From assembly GCA_002319955.1 (NCBI GenBank), contig DCJS01000040.1, forward strand, positions 3,627 through 19,241: 15,615 nucleotides of DNA. Direction: 5' to 3'. Positions within the stretch are counted from its first letter, which is position 1. Every line of letters starts with the position of its first letter. The position numbers and the translations under genes were made by a program. This document shows, one piece after another, positions 15,352 to 15,615 of the stretch. This DNA comes from Flavobacteriales bacterium UBA1694. Its GTDB lineage: Bacteria; Bacteroidota; Bacteroidia; Flavobacteriales; Weeksellaceae. The notes below the pieces were generated by a model, which saw only the letters and a program-made list of their open reading frames with translations, did not search any database and was not told where the DNA came from.

Positions 15352-15392
15352 TATAGAGCAGCTACATTTTTATTAAAGTCTGTGAATTTTTT
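15351..15392 (-). pseudogene. 3' remnant of a minus-strand gene (…KNVAAL*), cut by an insertion sequence
   Basis: On the minus strand the frame reads KFTDFNKNVAAL followed by TAA (15353-15355 region), directly before the terminator hairpin. It contains copy B of the repeat also found at 14852-14873. To its right the sequence changes at about 15393 into what looks like the end of an IS256-family element, so the rest of the gene seems to have been displaced. The parent protein is not recognisable from 12 residues. Confidence 0.35.
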
Positions 15393-15544
15393 GGGGCACT
15401 ATCCCAAAAAGTGTGTAAGTTGAAAAGTTGAGAGCTTAAGTTTTATATCCGAAGCCTATCTTCAAATATAAGCATAAATTGATTTAGTACGATTCCCCAG
15501 TTCCTGATAGGCATTGTCCATTTTTTTGTTGATTCCCTTAAGGC
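15393..15544 (-). mobile_element. IS256-family element, 3' end (partial)
   Basis: The region starts with GGGGCACTATCCC then AAAAAGTGTGTAAGTTG (about 15393-15422), which has the look of an IS256-type terminal inverted repeat (GTGTGTAA being typical of that family's ends), and then contains the C-terminal codons of a transposase read on the minus strand. The other end and any target-site duplication are outside the window. Clear family similarity stops at about 15544, so the element may be truncated rather than simply cut by the window edge. Confidence 0.55.
15443..15544 (-). pseudogene. C-terminal fragment of an IS256-family (mutator-type) transposase
   Basis: Minus-strand translation gives ALRESTKKWTMPIRNWGIVL then NQFMLIFEDRLRI and a TAA at 15445-15443. 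The KKWTMPIRNWGxxLNQFxIIFE block is the usual C-terminus of IS256-family DDE transposases. The same frame stays open to the window edge (15615), but upstream of ALRE it reads SKCEKILFLKSTENGERT, which no longer resembles the family. Either the gene is disrupted here by another element or it is degraded. Only about 33 residues are supported. Confidence 0.6.
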
Positions 15545-15615
15545 TGTGCGCTCCCCATTTTCAGTACTTTTCAAAAATAGAATTTTTTCACATTTTGACC
15601 TCCCCCCGATATATG

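Noticed and set aside
1..15615. CRISPR array, tRNA, rRNA or riboswitch
   Set aside because: No regularly spaced repeats, cloverleaf-like segments or conserved RNA cores were noticed on reading both strands; a covariance-model scan was not possible.

Overview
The window looks like a chromosomal segment from a Bacteroidota bacterium of the Flavobacteriia, perhaps Weeksellaceae (Chryseobacterium-like; the genus is a guess). Signs are a SusC/SusD pair, many lipoproteins, start sites without Shine-Dalgarno sequences but with A/T-rich leaders, and a TAnnTTTG-type -7 element. No rRNA, tRNA or CRISPR array was recognised.

Layout. At 101-604 (+) lies a small lipoprotein gene, closed by a strong bidirectional terminator (753-789). 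From 10766 down to 848 on the minus strand runs one seven-gene polysaccharide utilisation locus (PUL). In transcription order it encodes a SusC-like TonB-dependent transporter, a SusD-like lipoprotein, a two-PKD surface glycan-binding protein, a second glycan-binding lipoprotein, a PKD-like+GH16 endo-glucanase, a GH30 glycosidase and a second GH16 enzyme. GH16 with an EIDxxE active site plus GH30 fits laminarin-type beta-1,3/1,6-glucan. The GH16 enzymes would cut the beta-1,3 backbone, GH30 would remove or cut beta-1,6 linkages, the SGBPs and SusD would capture oligosaccharides, and SusC would import them. A hairpin with a T7 tract (4218-4251) splits the operon between the binding/transport genes and the hydrolase genes.

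Divergently, on the plus strand, come an MFS permease (10964-12157), an NrtR/AraR-type Nudix-HTH regulator with a degenerate Nudix box (12192-12953) and a glutaryl-CoA dehydrogenase-like gene (12984-14165). The permease and regulator plausibly handle and sense the sugar released by the PUL. The dehydrogenase has no evident connection to it.

From about 14166 to the end the sequence becomes clearly AT-rich and looks like decayed accessory DNA. It holds a start-less reading frame that recalls a toxin C-terminus, a small lipoprotein gene 5 nt after it, a terminator, a frameshifted gene resembling NTF2-fold immunity proteins, a 19-bp perfect terminator hairpin, two short copies of a minus-strand gene tail (KNIAAL*/KNVAAL*), and the 3' end of an IS256-family transposase running toward the window edge. 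The most interesting points are the intra-operonic terminator, the predicted division of lipoproteins between cell surface and periplasm, and the toxin/immunity-like graveyard at the right end.
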